Below, in pieces: positions 35,389 to 48,284 of a stretch of 64,000 bases of DNA. The translations under genes and the position numbers were made by a program. Positions within the stretch are counted from its first letter, which is position 1; each line of letters begins with the position of its first letter. Source of the stretch: Parietaria judaica (lineage: Eukaryota; Streptophyta; Magnoliopsida; Rosales; Urticaceae); NCBI GenBank assembly GCA_954871525.1, contig OX940868.1, positions 22,811,056 through 22,875,055 of the forward strand, written 5' to 3'. Under the pieces are notes generated by a model. It ran no database searches. It saw nothing but the letters and a program-made list of their open reading frames with translations, and was not told the origin of the DNA.

Positions 35389-36632
35389 GATTTTTTAAAG
35401 ACTTGAAAGTTCTTACTTCACAATCGATATTGAAGAGCATCTATATAGATCGAGCTCGAAAGAAGTATAATATTCGATCCGGTCATCGCTTCCGCATTCA
35501 TATCTAAACATGTTAATATTTTTAGAATTTTATTTTAAAGAATATGTTTTACAAATGACATGTGATCAATTCATTTGTGAAACATAAATAGTTGATAGTT
35601 AGAGCTTAATATGGTTAACGCGAGGTCACGTTTAATCCAGAGCTAATGAAAGAGCAGCTTATAAATTTGTATAAGATTAGTGATATAAATCAAAAGAAAA
35701 TGTGACATCATGATAGTTAATACTATGCCATTGTAGTGAATTTGGTAGGTTTTTTGAAGGTCCATCCATAGTGGATAATCACTTACATATTTTCGCTTAT
35801 CAATGTGGCCAATAGTTACATGAAATTAATATATAGTGTATGTGCCATAATTATTGATTCTTAGGCCTAGGCTTCAGAAAGATAACATTTTCTTAATTAT
35901 TTATTTTTTTATATTGATTGCCCTATATATTGTTACATATTTAAGAGTTAAGGACATGTAAATAGTTGAATTTCAGGCTTCGGAGGAGTGATTTAAAATG
36001 TAAGAAATATGTTTAACGTTTTGGTAATTAAAATACTTCAGAGAGCAATCTTCATACAAATCTCTTTTTTTTTTGTATATATATATATATATATTACAGA
36101 AATTAGTCAAATTACCATTATCATGGTTTCCTTTTAAGATAAACTTGTATTCAAAGACAATTCAATCCTCATTCTTGATATACTGGACCATGGAAAAAGC
36201 CCAAATATGTTTCTAGAGGTATATTGGGCCTAATAATATATATAATTATTGTATTATGTGTCTCTTTAAAAAAAGTTGTAATAAAATGTGAAAAAAATAA
36301 TATCCACAAATAATTTAGGTTTTATATTTGGACACACTTCTTGCTATGACTCACACAAACATGAATAATAAGCAGCCTTTGGCAATATATAATATATATA
36401 CAATATCAATATGAATGATAAGGGTCATAATAGCTTATTGAAATGATTTTTAATGCACGTACTAAGAAAAATACACCTTAATGAACATTCACGCATTAAG
36501 AACCATACAGCTTAATAAGTTCATATTTATTGTAGACAAATACAGTAAACTACTTTCATTTAAATCAATTTATAAATGAACCTAAAAAAAAAAAAAAAAA
36601 AAACTACAAAAAGTAATGTTTAAACTTTAAAC

Positions 36633-36815
36633 CAAGGTTTTAAATACCACTTGCCGATGTCGTTTCGCACTTTTCATTTTACGGATATATCGCTTGTCGA
36701 TTGGTATCTCATAGGTAAATCGATGGATATGCCGATGGATATATCGTTTCGCATATCCTCGAAAAAATATTTTCGATGGGCATGCCGATGGATATTCGAG
36801 AAATTCAATACCTTG
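36633..36815. mobile_element. Short hAT MITE with CAAGGT ends
   Basis: The ends are CAAGGTTTTAAATA and ATACCTTG, flanked by CTTTAAAC and GTTTAAAC (seven of eight bases match). The 183-bp interior is built from GATGGATAT / ATATCG words on both strands. Confidence 0.7.
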
Positions 36816-37314
36816 GTTTAAACATAGCAATTTTTTGCCACGTGAATGAGCCCACATCAGTCTCGTTTACGATAAAATAACGAATTAAACTTAATTGGGC
36901 TCGTCCAGGTAGCAAAAAATTGCTATATCAGCAACCCACGTTTGTCAACGTAGCTAGAGTTAACAGGTAAGTTAAATGCGTTACAGAAATGGAGTAGTCA
37001 ACGCCCCAAATGCGACTTTGGCTACTTTTACCATCAATTTTAATTTTTAGGTACACGAAAGGTTCTTTGACCAAACTTTGAGTATTTTCACCGTCATTAA
37101 TCCTATTTCAATTGATCAAAGTTTAAATATTTTTGCCGCAGTCCTTGTGGAATTGGAAGACTGCATATGAGAGTCCTCAGAGAAACGACACCGTTTAAGC
37201 CGGTCCCCAAATGCTGTGTCGTAACTGACACATTTCCACCATCTCAGAGTCGAGGAAAGAAAATCTCTGGTTTAGAGAGAGAAAGTAGAGAGAGAAAGCT
37301 CGACCACAACAACA

Positions 37315-37755
37315 ATGGGGAAAGATCTGAGCGACGACCAGGTCTCGTCCATGAAGGAGGCCTTCACGCTCTTCGACACTGACGGCGACGGCCGGATCTC
37401 CCCGTCGGAGCTGGGGATCCTGATGCGATCGCTCGGCGGAAACCCTACGCAGGCCCAGCTGAAGGCGATCGTCGCCGAGGAGAAGCTCTCCGCGCCGTTC
37501 GATTTCCAGCGCTTCCTGGAGCTGATGGCGAAGCACATGAAGCCCGAGCCGTTCGATCGGCAGCTCCGCGACGCGTTCAAGGTGCTCGACAAGGACTGCA
37601 CGGGCTTCGTCCTCGTCTCGGAGCTCCGCCACATCCTCACCAGCATCGGCGAGAAGCTCGAGGCCACCGAGTTCGACGAGTGGATCCGCGAGGTCGACGT
37701 CTCCGACGGCAAGATCCGCTACGAGGATTTCATCGCCAGAATGGTCGCCAAGTGA
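37315..37755 (+). CDS. Calmodulin-like protein of the CML13/CML14 type
   Basis: An intronless frame of 146 residues, matching the usual 148-residue length of Arabidopsis CML13/14 and highly similar from memory ([20 protein letters not shown] start). EF-hand 1 is canonical ([12 protein letters not shown], residues 21-32). EF-hand 2 is degenerate (SAPFDFQRF), EF-hand 3 lacks the standard loop chemistry ([12 protein letters not shown]), and EF-hand 4 is short by one ([11 protein letters not shown]). It therefore probably binds one calcium. CML13/14 are described as light chains for IQ proteins, including plant myosins. Codon use is distinctly GC-rich at third positions. The leader has GA-rich repeats ending AACAACAATGG. 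Confidence 0.93.
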   Translation: MGKDLSDDQVSSMKEAFTLFDTDGDGRISPSELGILMRSLGGNPTQAQLKAIVAEEKLSAPFDFQRFLELMAKHMKPEPFDRQLRDAFKVLDKDCTGFVLVSELRHILTSIGEKLEATEFDEWIREVDVSDGKIRYEDFIARMVAK

Positions 37756-39588
37756 GGCCTTCTTCGTCGTTCTCCTTTGTTTCTTTCTCTGTGTGTGTTG
37801 ATTTTGCATTGATTGTGATGTTCCTCTGAACCTCTCTGTGTTGAATTAGGGTTGTGTTTGGGTTAATTTGTGTTGAATTGAGTTCAAATCCTCGGAAGAA
37901 ACGCTAATTTGGGGGATTTTCCAATGTTGTTGTGCATATCTATAGCTTTTGGCAGACGAATTCTATCACGAATTTCTTGTTATTGTGAGAAATCTGATTC
38001 ATTGTTGTTTGCTTGGAATTCAAATGAGCTGCGAATTCAAACAAATTTTGATCCTTTTGTGTATTTCTGAAATGGGAAGAACACCCTCAAGCTGAATCTC
38101 CTTGGACACAAATTCAATTGATCAAAATGTTTGTCTGAAAATAGTAGTGTCTGATCAGTTTGAGAAGATCCTCGTTCACTGAACTCTTTCCATTTATATG
38201 ATGTCAATCTATCAAACTACACGACTTGTGTTCGTATCTCTGTTTCCATTCAAAGATTCATCATGTTTGTTTCAATTTTAAAGTATGTAACTCAATGTCA
38301 ATTTGGACTTTTGTCAGTCAGTGAAGCTATGAATTATGATGAAAACTCTAATTGGGATTTGATTATTTTAAACATAATTTATTGGAACTTCGAAATTATA
38401 CATAAAAAGCATTTGTTGTTGGAAAAAATGTATCATTTGGGAGGATTGGAAGTTGATAATGATCCATGATGATATTGACATATCGGCATTCGGCAAAAAA
38501 GGCCCTTAAATAATTGATTTTTCTGTCTGAAAAGGTCAGTCCTTTCAATCAAATAGTTGTATAATAATTCGTGTCACTCTTTACTTTAATTTAAATCCAG
38601 TCAAAGATGTACTTCAGCAAAAATGTTCTTTTTTACATGCGAATACAATCCAGGACCGGGTCAATAATATATAATATGTTCCCTTTTACAATATAGTCAG
38701 TTTAACCACAAGTTTCAGCAAGGGTTAACGTGCGGTTGGTATACCGGAAATTCGAAAATGCCAGTAGAAAATCGACTATAAACCATTGCGTTTTTAGGTT
38801 TGCGGAGGAGAGTTACTCATGGGTGGCTGAATACCCACTGTAAATTGATAATTATGATGGAAAATCGAGACGCCTTTACATGTTTTATCAAATACCGGTG
38901 GCATTGTGAAAAAAAAATACCGATGATAAGTGAATTTTGAGTGGAAACTAAAAGGAGGAAGACTTTTACATGTTATTCGAATATCCTGCTAATGTAAACT
39001 TAGATCATAAGACAATTAACGCTTTGTTTGTAAAATTGTTATTTTTATAACAGAGAGAGAGAATTAAAATTGTATACAATAAATATTTTAAAGTAATTAA
39101 TTATTTACTTAGATCACAAGACAATTTTGAAGAGTGGAGTACTACTTTTATATGAGAGATATTTAAATTTGTATATGAACAATTAATGCTTAAACTATGT
39201 TGTTTTTATCAGCAATAGATTTGTGTCAATCAAAGCGAGTTCTCTTTTAGAATTTCAAGGACATCGTACCAACGAAGAAATTTGACTGATCTTGTAAAAA
39301 GTCAACATTATTAAGAATTTGATTGAGAAGAACTGAGGAAGAACAAGACTTATTATATTCAAACCATAAAACAGAAATATTTATTTTCCTCTTACAATAA
39401 AACAAAACATAATATTCATATTGTCTCAACATTAAGAAACAAGCATACGACAGAAAGACTCGCTGCTTTTGTTTATATAAAAATAAATAACGCAACAAAT
39501 TAAAGCATAAACTTTGTACCTCTAAAATACTAGTTCAATTATTCAAATGACTGAATTAGCCTTATTGATCAACTTCTCAACGCCTCGA
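37756..39588. other. AT-rich spacer downstream of the CML gene
   Basis: This contains the CML 3' flank (T-rich to about 38100) and then unremarkable AT-rich sequence. I see no coding region or clear repeat structure. Confidence 0.6.
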
Positions 39589-40808
39589 TCAGTAGTGCAA
39601 AACGGTGACGTTCCACCTGATGATTCCGTAGAGTTCCTTGAGGTTGAGGAAGACGGTCTCCAGAACTGCGAATCCCCGTGCGAACCGGAAATTTCCGGTG
39701 CCGGAGACAACCGAGATCTCCCGGTACTTCATCGTCAGTCTGTCCGAGCCCTGAATCTCGAGAGTGCTCCCGTTGTACTCCTTGTTGGTGAACACCAACG
39801 ACATCGCGAAGTGAAGGTCGGTCCCGTCAAGCGCCGCATTTACGTACATCCCGCGAGCCCGACCCACCTGCGGCGAGTCCCACGCGTACGCTGAGGTTAG
39901 CTTGTCGTCGATGGCCACCACAAGTCCGAGATTGAGGAAGTCGAAATCACCGTCCTTGCCCTTTTTAACCCCGGCGACGGGCAGGGACGGAACCAGGAAC
40001 AATACTAAGGGGTGACAAAAAAAAAACGACATAATATACTAAAATTAATAGTTAATTATATTTAAAGAATATAATTACATCAAAATACATTTTTTAGTTT
40101 TCGGGTAAAATTCTATATCCTTTAATCGTAAACCCGAGTTGCATTGTAGTTTGTCGATGTCAACATCAACATCAACTTAGACTCTTCGTAATTTTAAAAC
40201 ATGATTGTCTTCAATTTTCGGCAAATTGATTGACATATCAACAATTTTTTTAAATGAGTCAGTAGTCTATGTTTTAATATGCAATAATATTAATTTAATA
40301 TTTACATTCTATAATTAATATAATTACATCTAATCAAATCAATTTCTAAATCAAATTGATAAAAAAATATACAATTTATCATCTATCCATATCAATTTCT
40401 ATATATATATATATAAAAACTAATAAAAGTTATTGTCTAATGACTCTAAATCTAATCAAGTAATATAAATGTATATTTTGACAATTGTGAAATTATCTGC
40501 TGTTCTCTTCTATTATGTATTGGCATCACACACTTACATTAATAATTTGATTAATATTTTTAATAAAAATAATTTTAAACATAATAAAAAAATATTTTCT
40601 AAAAAGTTGGGGGTGACATTTGTCACCCCCATCACTACATCATTCCGTCCCTGGCGACGGGGATGGCGGTGACGTTGGTGCCGATGACTATGTCGTGCAT
40701 GTAGAACACCATTTTGGTCTCCTTGAGAGGCTTGGTTAGGTATTTTGAGGCTTCCGATGGCGTTAGAGTTAGCATGATAAGGAAGAGGATTGTCACGTAT
40801 GGGGTCAT
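39589..40808 (-). pseudogene. Dirigent gene disrupted by a hAT MITE (copy A)
   Basis: On the minus strand the N-terminal half (40808 to 40654) reads MTPYVTILFLIMLTLTPSEA, then MVFYMHDIVIGTNVTAIPV. The C-terminal half (39973 to 39589) reads GVKKGKDGDFDFLNLGLVV and ends RWNVTVLHY. Between them is a 672-bp element at 39982-40653. The two parts total 540 nt, a whole number of codons, and neither has a stop, so the frame was intact until insertion. As it stands translation would meet a stop within a few codons of the junction. Compared with the two intact paralogues the protein is more diverged (KKGKDGDFDF for PLPEGGYDF). A TATA box is at 40888-40895. Confidence 0.88.
39982..40653. mobile_element. 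hAT MITE inserted in a dirigent gene, 8-bp target duplication
   Basis: The ends are CAGGGACGGAA and TTCCGTCCCTG, flanked by perfect duplications GCGACGGG (39974-39981 and 40654-40661). The 672-bp interior is AT-rich and noncoding. Near the right end is a GGGGGTGACATTTGTCACCC palindrome; near the left end a related GGGGTGACA. Confidence 0.93.
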
Positions 40809-40887
40809 TTTGGTGATTTCGTATAGTAATCACAGTTTGAGTTTGAGTTTGAGTTTGTGTTTGTGTTTACTCTATTGTGTTGATGTG

Positions 40888-40895
40888 TTTATATA
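40888..40895 (-). promoter_or_regulatory. TATA box of dirigent copy A
   Basis: TATATAAA on the minus strand, 80 nt upstream of the ATG and followed by AACACATCA. The same arrangement (TATATAAAC.CATCA) occurs in copy B and in the orphan promoter at 48318. Confidence 0.7.
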
Positions 40896-41412
40896 GGCGC
40901 GGGAATTTACAATACTTGACGTGCATGGTTGGTTGTGAATAATTTTGTAGTTAAAAGAGTGAAACTGAAAACTGAATGAATAAAAATCAATATTTGTGGA
41001 CGTATTTTTGTAATAATTGACTCTCTTGTAAATATTTATAGAAAATATATATAGTCCTTTATTTTGTGGACCCCACACTATATTGATGAATAGTTTCTCA
41101 AGTATTCATCCATAGACCATGCATAAATATATAGGTTACGAATTTATCGATGGTTCGATTCTACTGGTTTTTTTTATTGAGTAACAGGTTTATGTTGACG
41201 AGTTTTCGATAATCAATGGATTTACTGACGGATTTTATATCATTAGTTAATTTATAATATAAAGATAAGTTGCAATTGTATTTTTTTTTAAATATATAAA
41301 ATAAGAATACTAATCTTTGCACAATATTTTCTTAGAGTTGTGCAATCCAGTTTTTGTTAGACGTGTAAATAAATATGGATACTTGATTTGTTTTTCGAGA
41401 TAAAAAACCAGA

Positions 41413-41735
41413 ACCAAAAATTTGGTTTCACCTTTTATTTTTTCTTTTAGTTTTTATTTTTAGTTTTTAAAATCGATTGATCAAGGCCGTTTCATTTCCG
41501 ACTTTTTGGATTGGACAAAAGAAAAGATAATCTGATTGTATATATATATATATATATATAAAATAACGGAACCAGAAATTTGGTTTCACCTTTTATTTTT
41601 TCTTTTAGTTTTTATTTTTAGTTTTTAAAATCGATTGATCAAGGCCGTTTAATTTCCGACGTTTTGGATTGGACAAAAGAAAAGATAATCTGATTATATA
41701 TATATATATATATATATATAATAACGGAACCAGAA
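41413..41735. repeat. 158-bp tandem duplication including a TA tract
   Basis: The segment from TTTGGTTTCACCTTTTA through GATAATCTGATT and a TA tract is present twice in succession with few differences. Confidence 0.85.
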
Positions 41736-42251
41736 AGTTCTGGTTTATGATTTAATCGGATTCAGAACTTTTGAATCCGGAAAAATCTATAACCAGAACT
41801 TTGTGGTTCAGGTTTACAACATTAGTTTTTGTACTGATGCAGAGCATACAAGGCAAGAAACAGTCAAGACCACGACGAATCTTCATGCGATTTCCCGTAT
41901 TTAATTTGTGATTTTCAACTCCTTGCTTTTGATTATTGTCTCTTTGTTTCTAAATATTGTGTTTCCATTTCTAAATAATTTGGCTACGGGATTTGAGACA
42001 TTTGCTGCCTTGTACCGTTTAGTTTCATATATTGTTTTGTTTGAATCCTCTGTTATATAATGGGTTGCATATGGTTTGTAATGGATTAGTTGAGATTGAA
42101 TGAAGAAGTCAAGTTTTGCTTGCCAATAGCGTATTATCGTTTTCCCTATAAAACAGATCTACATCATACACTAATAAAGTGTAATTATTTAATAAAATTA
42201 TAATAAAAAAGTGCTTTAACTGGGATTCAAACCCAATTAATCAGTCTTCCA

Positions 42252-42793
42252 TAGGGCTGTAACTCAAACCTGGAAACCGGATAAAAATATGTATCCGTAT
42301 GCATATCCGGTTTTAAAATCTGAATCCGGATTCCAGATACTGATATCCGGATTCGGATTAAAAAGCGGATTCGGACACGGGTTTTGTTATTTTAAAATCC
42401 GAATATCCGGTATCCGGTTTAAAACCCGGTTTATTTTATTTTTTATAATTTATTTTTCTAGGGTTACTCTTCTGACTCGACACTTTTCATTTTCATTTCT
42501 AGGGTTTTTTGGTGGTTGAGACAATGACAAGACATGTACTAGATTTGTACAGTTTTTTTTGGTGGTTATGAGACAACATACGTTTTATCTTTAAAAGAAA
42601 AAAAAAATGGGTGCGGATATTCGGATAATATCCGGATTTGGATTTTAAAACCGGATTCAGATATTAAAATCGGGTTTTGAAAAATAGGTATCCAGATATC
42701 CGAGTTCTTGGATCCGGATCCAGATAGTGATTTTTGGATATCCGGATATGGATAGTTCAAAAAAACTAGATATCCGCTTCGGTTACAAGCCTA
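42252..42793. mobile_element. hAT MITE rich in CCGGATA words
   Basis: The ends are TAGGGCTGTAACTC and GGTTACAAGCCTA, flanked by GTCTTCCA and CTCTTCCA (seven of eight). The 542-bp interior is full of ATCCGGAT, CCGGATA and TATCCGG words on both strands. Noncoding. Confidence 0.8.
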
Positions 42794-44307
42794 CTCTTCC
42801 ACAATGTCTACATAAAAAGTTAGATTTTATTATAAATCTATAACGACAACGATTATTACGGAAAAAAATATCGATGTACGTGAGTTAGCGAATATTCGAC
42901 AACTACTTGCGGAATATGCTCAAAAATTTGAAACTTTGATCCATATAAATATATAAGAGTTCGTAATAGTTTTGTTTAATTCTCAATATTTTAGAGAGAA
43001 TTTGAAAAGTGTGCGAACTAGAATCTTCACTAAATTGACACTCAATGAATTACAAAAAGTAAGAAACGAGATTGTGGTAATTATTAAGTAACAACTCCGC
43101 CTGTCAACAAAAATACTTTATATTTTGACTATTCAACATTTATTTTTAATTTTATCAATAGTGATGTCATCGATCTACTGTGCTTCTTCGAAATTTCAAC
43201 ATTGCAGTATCGCATTGTGTTGATTGGAGAGAAAAGAAGCTCATTTTTGTCACCTTTGACTTTTCAGTGATCACCTTTGAATTTTCAACATATAAGAATT
43301 TGTCGTCATTAGTTATAGTTTCTTCTCGTGCTTAATAAGATATTATGTCAAGGATAACTATGGCTAATTTCGAAAGTGATGGAATTAAAAAATATAGGGG
43401 TTGATGAGTGTTATTCTGGGTCAACACTTTCAAGCTTAAGCCGATTTTTTAGAATTTAGTCAGAGATTCTGCTGAAAAATCTCATAATTGGAAAGGAAAA
43501 TTCTAAATTTATCTTCAGATTGTATATATTCTAATTTTTATACGACGGATTAATTAGTAAACCTTCGATAGAGCTTGAGGGATGATACAATTTTGTGGGT
43601 TGGAATTTGTGATTTTATAGAAAAATAGAAGGACCAAGATATATAGTCTTTCAACACAAAATGGGCATTGAGTAAATTTTTACACAGTAAGATAGTCCGT
43701 GTTAAGCGCAAAACAAAAATCCGGACGAATTCAACCGAAGCTCGATCAAGTCACGCGACGGATTTGGCCGTTACAAGGGTCCAAGACGGAAACATAGAGA
43801 ACCACTATGTTTGCGTTCCGAGACGACAAGCGGGAGAAGAATATTAAAATCGGCCCTCGACGAGACAAATAACCTTGAGTCATAGACAGAGACCCAGAAA
43901 ATCATACTTGCATTTTGAGGCGGTGAGGCAAACTAAAAACTACGAAAAAAATAAACAACAGAATCTTTACCTTGATATACGATTACGGATTTTTTTGAGC
44001 ACACTACACAATATATTGAATCGAGCACACTATACAACAAATAAAAAACAACATAAACTTTACCTTGAATATACGATCACGAACAAGAGAAAGAGAGAAA
44101 AAAGAGAAACGAACGTGGTTATGTGGGATGAAAGAAATATTAAAAATTAGTTATTTTAAGAGGTAAAATAGGAATTTATTTACTTCCATACATAAGACGT
44201 ATATAAAATTAATTTTAGAAAAAAATAATAATATATATACATATAAGTTTAATTTTTCTAATAAAAATGAGGGAGGGCAGAGGCCTATTGTGGGTCTCCC
44301 CTCCCTT

Positions 44308-44338
<31 letters not shown>

Positions 44339-44755
44339 TAGTAAGAAGTAAAGTTTTTTTTTTCTTTCCTCCTGAAAACATTTAATTTTTTTTGTTAATG
44401 GCCACACTCCTATACACCGATTAGCGGTTAATGAACAACACAATTTTGGTCACTTTGTGTCTCTTTAAATGAGGTTTTTCTATTATCTTGTTGTTACGTA
44501 AGAAAAATCGGTGTACTTTAAACCATTGTTGACCGGGTTTAGAACTTTGAAAATGCCTCTAGGATTCGTCTTTTTTGGTTTCCAAACCCTTGTGCTTCAC
44601 TCTAAACCCTCATGTTTTTGCGCTTTGGAATACTACGATTTCTCTACAATTTGGTTGATTTGACATACGAGAAATGTGTGTTTGTTTGATGATAAAAATC
44701 TTAACACTTTCATTTTTGATGATAAAAATCTTAACACTTTCATTATCGGCATGTC

Positions 44756-44938
44756 TTGCAACGTATTAAGAAAGAAAATTTCTTCAAATTGGAAACTGGA
44801 AGCACTTTAGAGGATCTCAGAATTTTGAATTTTTTTGGCATTGACATTCAGCTCAGAGAAGCTCCTAAATCTTATACTGGTTCTTGGGAATCGATATGCT
44901 CTAATTCTAAATCACTGGGATTAACTGACGTGTCTTGA
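44756..44938 (+). pseudogene. LINE fragment: region just before the RNase H domain
   Basis: The 60-codon frame contains LEDLRILNFFGIDIQLREAP, which resembles the linker between the zinc-binding and RNase H domains of plant LINE ORF2. RNase H-like sequence on the same strand resumes at about 46237, so roughly 1.3 kb separates the two parts. Confidence 0.5.
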
Positions 44939-44939
44939 T

Positions 44940-46236
44940 CCTAAAGGATCTCCATCATCCCATAAGAAATTGTGATAGTTAAAATTACCATGTGGATTGA
45001 CCTTTAAATATATTTTTTGTATTAAAGCCTCCTACCAGTATTCTTCTCAATTTCGTCCGTGTAAAAACAACTCATAATTAATTTCCCAGATCGTGATTAA
45101 CTAAATATCTTGATTTTATTTAACACTTGTTCGATTTTTTATTCTTCTGAGCCTTGAGTTTATAAGTAAACAATTTTCTTAATCGATAAACATAAATGCG
45201 TACCTTTTTATCTCTGAAGTCTCTGCATCTGATCTTGAAGCTTTCTGCGATTTTCTGTGTAGAACATTCTCCCAAAAGTCTTCCGATGTACTCCGGGAAT
45301 ACGTCGCGGGGATGCGTGGGCTCCCATTGGATAATTCTCGAAGCCCTAAACTCGAACTACTCTACGAATCTCAGATCCAAATCGCAGAAACTAAGAGAGA
45401 TGGAGAGAGAGAAATTCAATTTCTGTATTTGTGCGGTGTGGTTTGAGGGTTTCCAGGCTATCATATTTATAGGAAATGGCTTAACCAGTTTGGAGAAAAT
45501 CTATCAACCAATTTTAAGATATTCACTCCAACCACATTAGAGATATTAACTCAATGATTTGATTTTAAACAAAATCAAATAAAGAAAAAATATAATAATA
45601 AATCTTATTCTGAAAATACCCTAAAAGATTTAAAAAAATCAAATCTTTATATTTTCAAGATTTATATTAAATAAATTCGCATATATATATATATATGTAT
45701 ATATATATTTATATATTAACATAACAAGATTTTATTTATTTATATCTCTGTTTAAATATTCCTTGTATAAATATCAAGTTTTAATTTCTCTAATTTTTTA
45801 TTTAAATAATAGTAGCATTATTAGTTTAGACTAAAAACTGTTATTATCATAAATCTCTAATCGTAAGTAAGATTGACACGATTTGGACTGCACTATCACC
45901 CGATAATAGGTCATCACATAAATGTGTTTAACTTTAATCAATGGTCGTTCACGCATTAGAATTTCTCATTTCTAACTTAGATTATATGGACTTATTTAAG
46001 TTCTTTACTCGTGATAGTCAAACCTCTTCACGTAGAATACTATGACGATTTATCACGAGAGAAATATTAAAGAACTAAAGATCGAACATTCAATTAAATT
46101 TCTCTATCCTTACTCCTAGATGACTATATAAGATTAACATTTCATAAGAACCATTCATTGATAGGAAAACAATCATAATCTTACACAAGCGAGATTAACA
46201 TCTGAGTAGAGAGCATACCTAAATATGTCAAACAAC
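44940..46236. other. Unclassified sequence between two LINE fragments
   Basis: About 1.3 kb separates the two LINE pieces. On the minus strand it has a TATA-like CTATAAATA near 45465, then a CT-rich leader-like tract and an ATG near 45333 with a 39-codon frame; another minus frame contains EPTHPRDVFPEYIGRLLGEC followed by a splice-donor-like AAG/GTACGC at about 45197. This may be a captured or decayed gene 5' end, or an LTR-type element. I do not recognise it. Confidence 0.35.
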
Positions 46237-46700
46237 TTCGGAAGTGGCGGGAACTAGAGGCATTTTTAGAACTTGTAGAGGATTTCCTCATGGCTCTTTC
46301 TCTTTCCACATTAACTCCGTTTTGCTTACGAAGCTGATGTGATGGCTGCAATATTGCGATCGAAAAAGAAATGAAATTTCATTGGGATAACCTATGGCTC
46401 GAGTGCGTTTCTACATATATGTTGTTTAACTTTTTCAGAAGAAATCCAGTTTGGTTCCTTGGAGGTTACATGCTCGTTGGTCCAAGTACATCTACTTTTT
46501 AGAAGTCATTAACTTCGGAGTGTCTCATATATTTCAAGAAGGAAAGTAAGTAACCGATGCATTAGCTAATTTTGGAGCTGAAACTTTAGGTCAACATTGG
46601 TGGCCTACACACCCGGTCTTTACTTTGACTTTTTTGAACAATGACATTTGTTTTCGAGAGAACTTTATAAGGTTTATATAGTTCTCTTCTATTTATTTGG
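46237..46700 (+). pseudogene. LINE RNase H-like fragment
   Basis: Read across frames, the plus strand gives RGIFRTCRGFPHGSFSFH, then IEKEMKFHWDNLWLEC, then a region ending LANFGAETLGQHWWPTHP. These are typical of the RNase H-like C-terminus of plant LINE ORF2. Several stops and frameshifts are present. Confidence 0.7.
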
Positions 46701-47045
46701 TGTGTAATTTTTGATATTTTCATTTATTAATTTATTATGAGGCCCGATTCTTTTTTTGTGTTTCTTGGGTGCCAACATATTTGGTATTCAAGTTCACTTA
46801 GCAAGATTTTGGGCCTCTATCTTAAAAAAATAAAATTAATATCAACCATTCCCTTCGGGTAACATAAACAAAGAAACTATCATTAATTTAGCGTAAAATA
46901 TTTTTTTTTAGAAATCATTCCTTAATAATAATATTTAAAATTATAAATAATTTATTAACTCGTTTTTTATTCAACTTAATTTCTGAGAAAATTTGGCATA
47001 AAGAGAATATGTGTTCGCCCGTTAACCTCGTGCCTACTTTCCGAG

Positions 47046-47472
47046 CAGGGGCGGATTTAGTGAGGGCCGAGCGGGTGCGGCCCCCACTTGATTCAAATCC
47101 GTGATTTTTAATAAATAACTATATACAGTTTTATCAATATATAATACATGTATCATAACCAAACAAAGTTAATACTTAGTGGTTATTTGAGAACACTTTT
47201 AACTCTCTCTCTCTCTCTCCTAGAAAACCAAGGTTTAATTCCCATTAAATTCATTTTTTTTAATATTTATGATCTCTATTATTACTCATCTCTTATTATA
47301 AAGATTCTTTTATTATACATAAAGTTTTACTCTTTGTATAATTGTATCACTAAATATTTTATCGATTATTAAAAATTAATTATAAAAAATACATTATTTA
47401 TCATATTATATTCTAAAAATTTCGAGTTAATTTTTTTCGCCCCCTCTTGGCAAAATCCTAGCTCCGCTCCTG
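47046..47472. mobile_element. hAT MITE with CAGGGGCGG ends
   Basis: The left end is CAGGGGCGGATTTAG and the right end CTAGCTCCGCTCCTG, a common plant hAT MITE terminus. Flanks TTTCCGAG and TTCACGAG match at six of eight positions. 427 bp, AT-rich and noncoding apart from the ends. Confidence 0.7.
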
Positions 47473-48284
47473 TTCACGAGGTTTCATTATGTCTTTGGTG
47501 ACGATCACATATGTATCTTCTTGAGTTTTTATGGGCAAGGAAATAATAAAAAATCTATAAAAATTCTGGGGAGTCTTCCAGAGGACTAAATAAATGCAGG
47601 TGAATATGCATACAGAAAATCTTCCTTGGGTCAGTTAACTCCACCATGGTTCGACGACAAAGAGGAGAACGACAACAAAATGAAAAAATCAGTGAATGAC
47701 GTCAAAAAGTCAGAAACGTTTTTGTAGAAAATCATCGTTCTAAAGGACAGAGAGATGAAAAAACGACAAATGACGTCAAAGTGGAAAAAAAACGGAGAGT
47801 AGCATAAACGACAGATGACACCAAGTGCGAAAACGACAGATTAACGACATCAAACTTCTAAACGACAGACAATGCTGAAAATGGAAAACTAGTTCTGATG
47901 ACAAACTACATGTCGTTCAGTTTCCGAACGAGTTATTCCGTCGCATTGGTGACCCTAAGATCATGACCCGCCTTGTTCACTCCCGCTTCATGCACCGAAA
48001 TCGAATTTCGAGATGGTCATTAAAAGTAAAACACCCAACAACTCAATAAAAATATATTTCAAGAAAAATATTTCTTAAAAAATGACAAAGCCTATATACT
48101 AATGCTATACTCTCTCATATCAAATTTTAGATTATATTGTGATTATAATACCAATTTACAAACACCCAAAAAACGGAAGAAAAGATCGGTGTACCTTTGA
48201 GCCAATTGTTGTTGCATCGCTTGGGACGGTGCAAAAATCATTTATCACGTCATTAAATGAAGAGCATATATAGCAGGATTAATT

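Larger units (their letters stand above)
32038..37314. other. AT-rich spacer with repeats
   Basis: No gene is supported across these 5.3 kb. It contains TA microsatellites (about 32679-32709, 35363-35388, 36077-36095), the repeat cluster at 32777-32905, the inverted repeat at 33050-33560, a possible MITE at 33785-34047, a hAT MITE at 36633-36815, and an A run at 36583-36602. Confidence 0.7.

Noticed and set aside
45196..45540. 114-codon plus-strand frame
   Set aside because: The opposite strand has the promoter-like and leader-like features; no domain was recognised in the plus frame.
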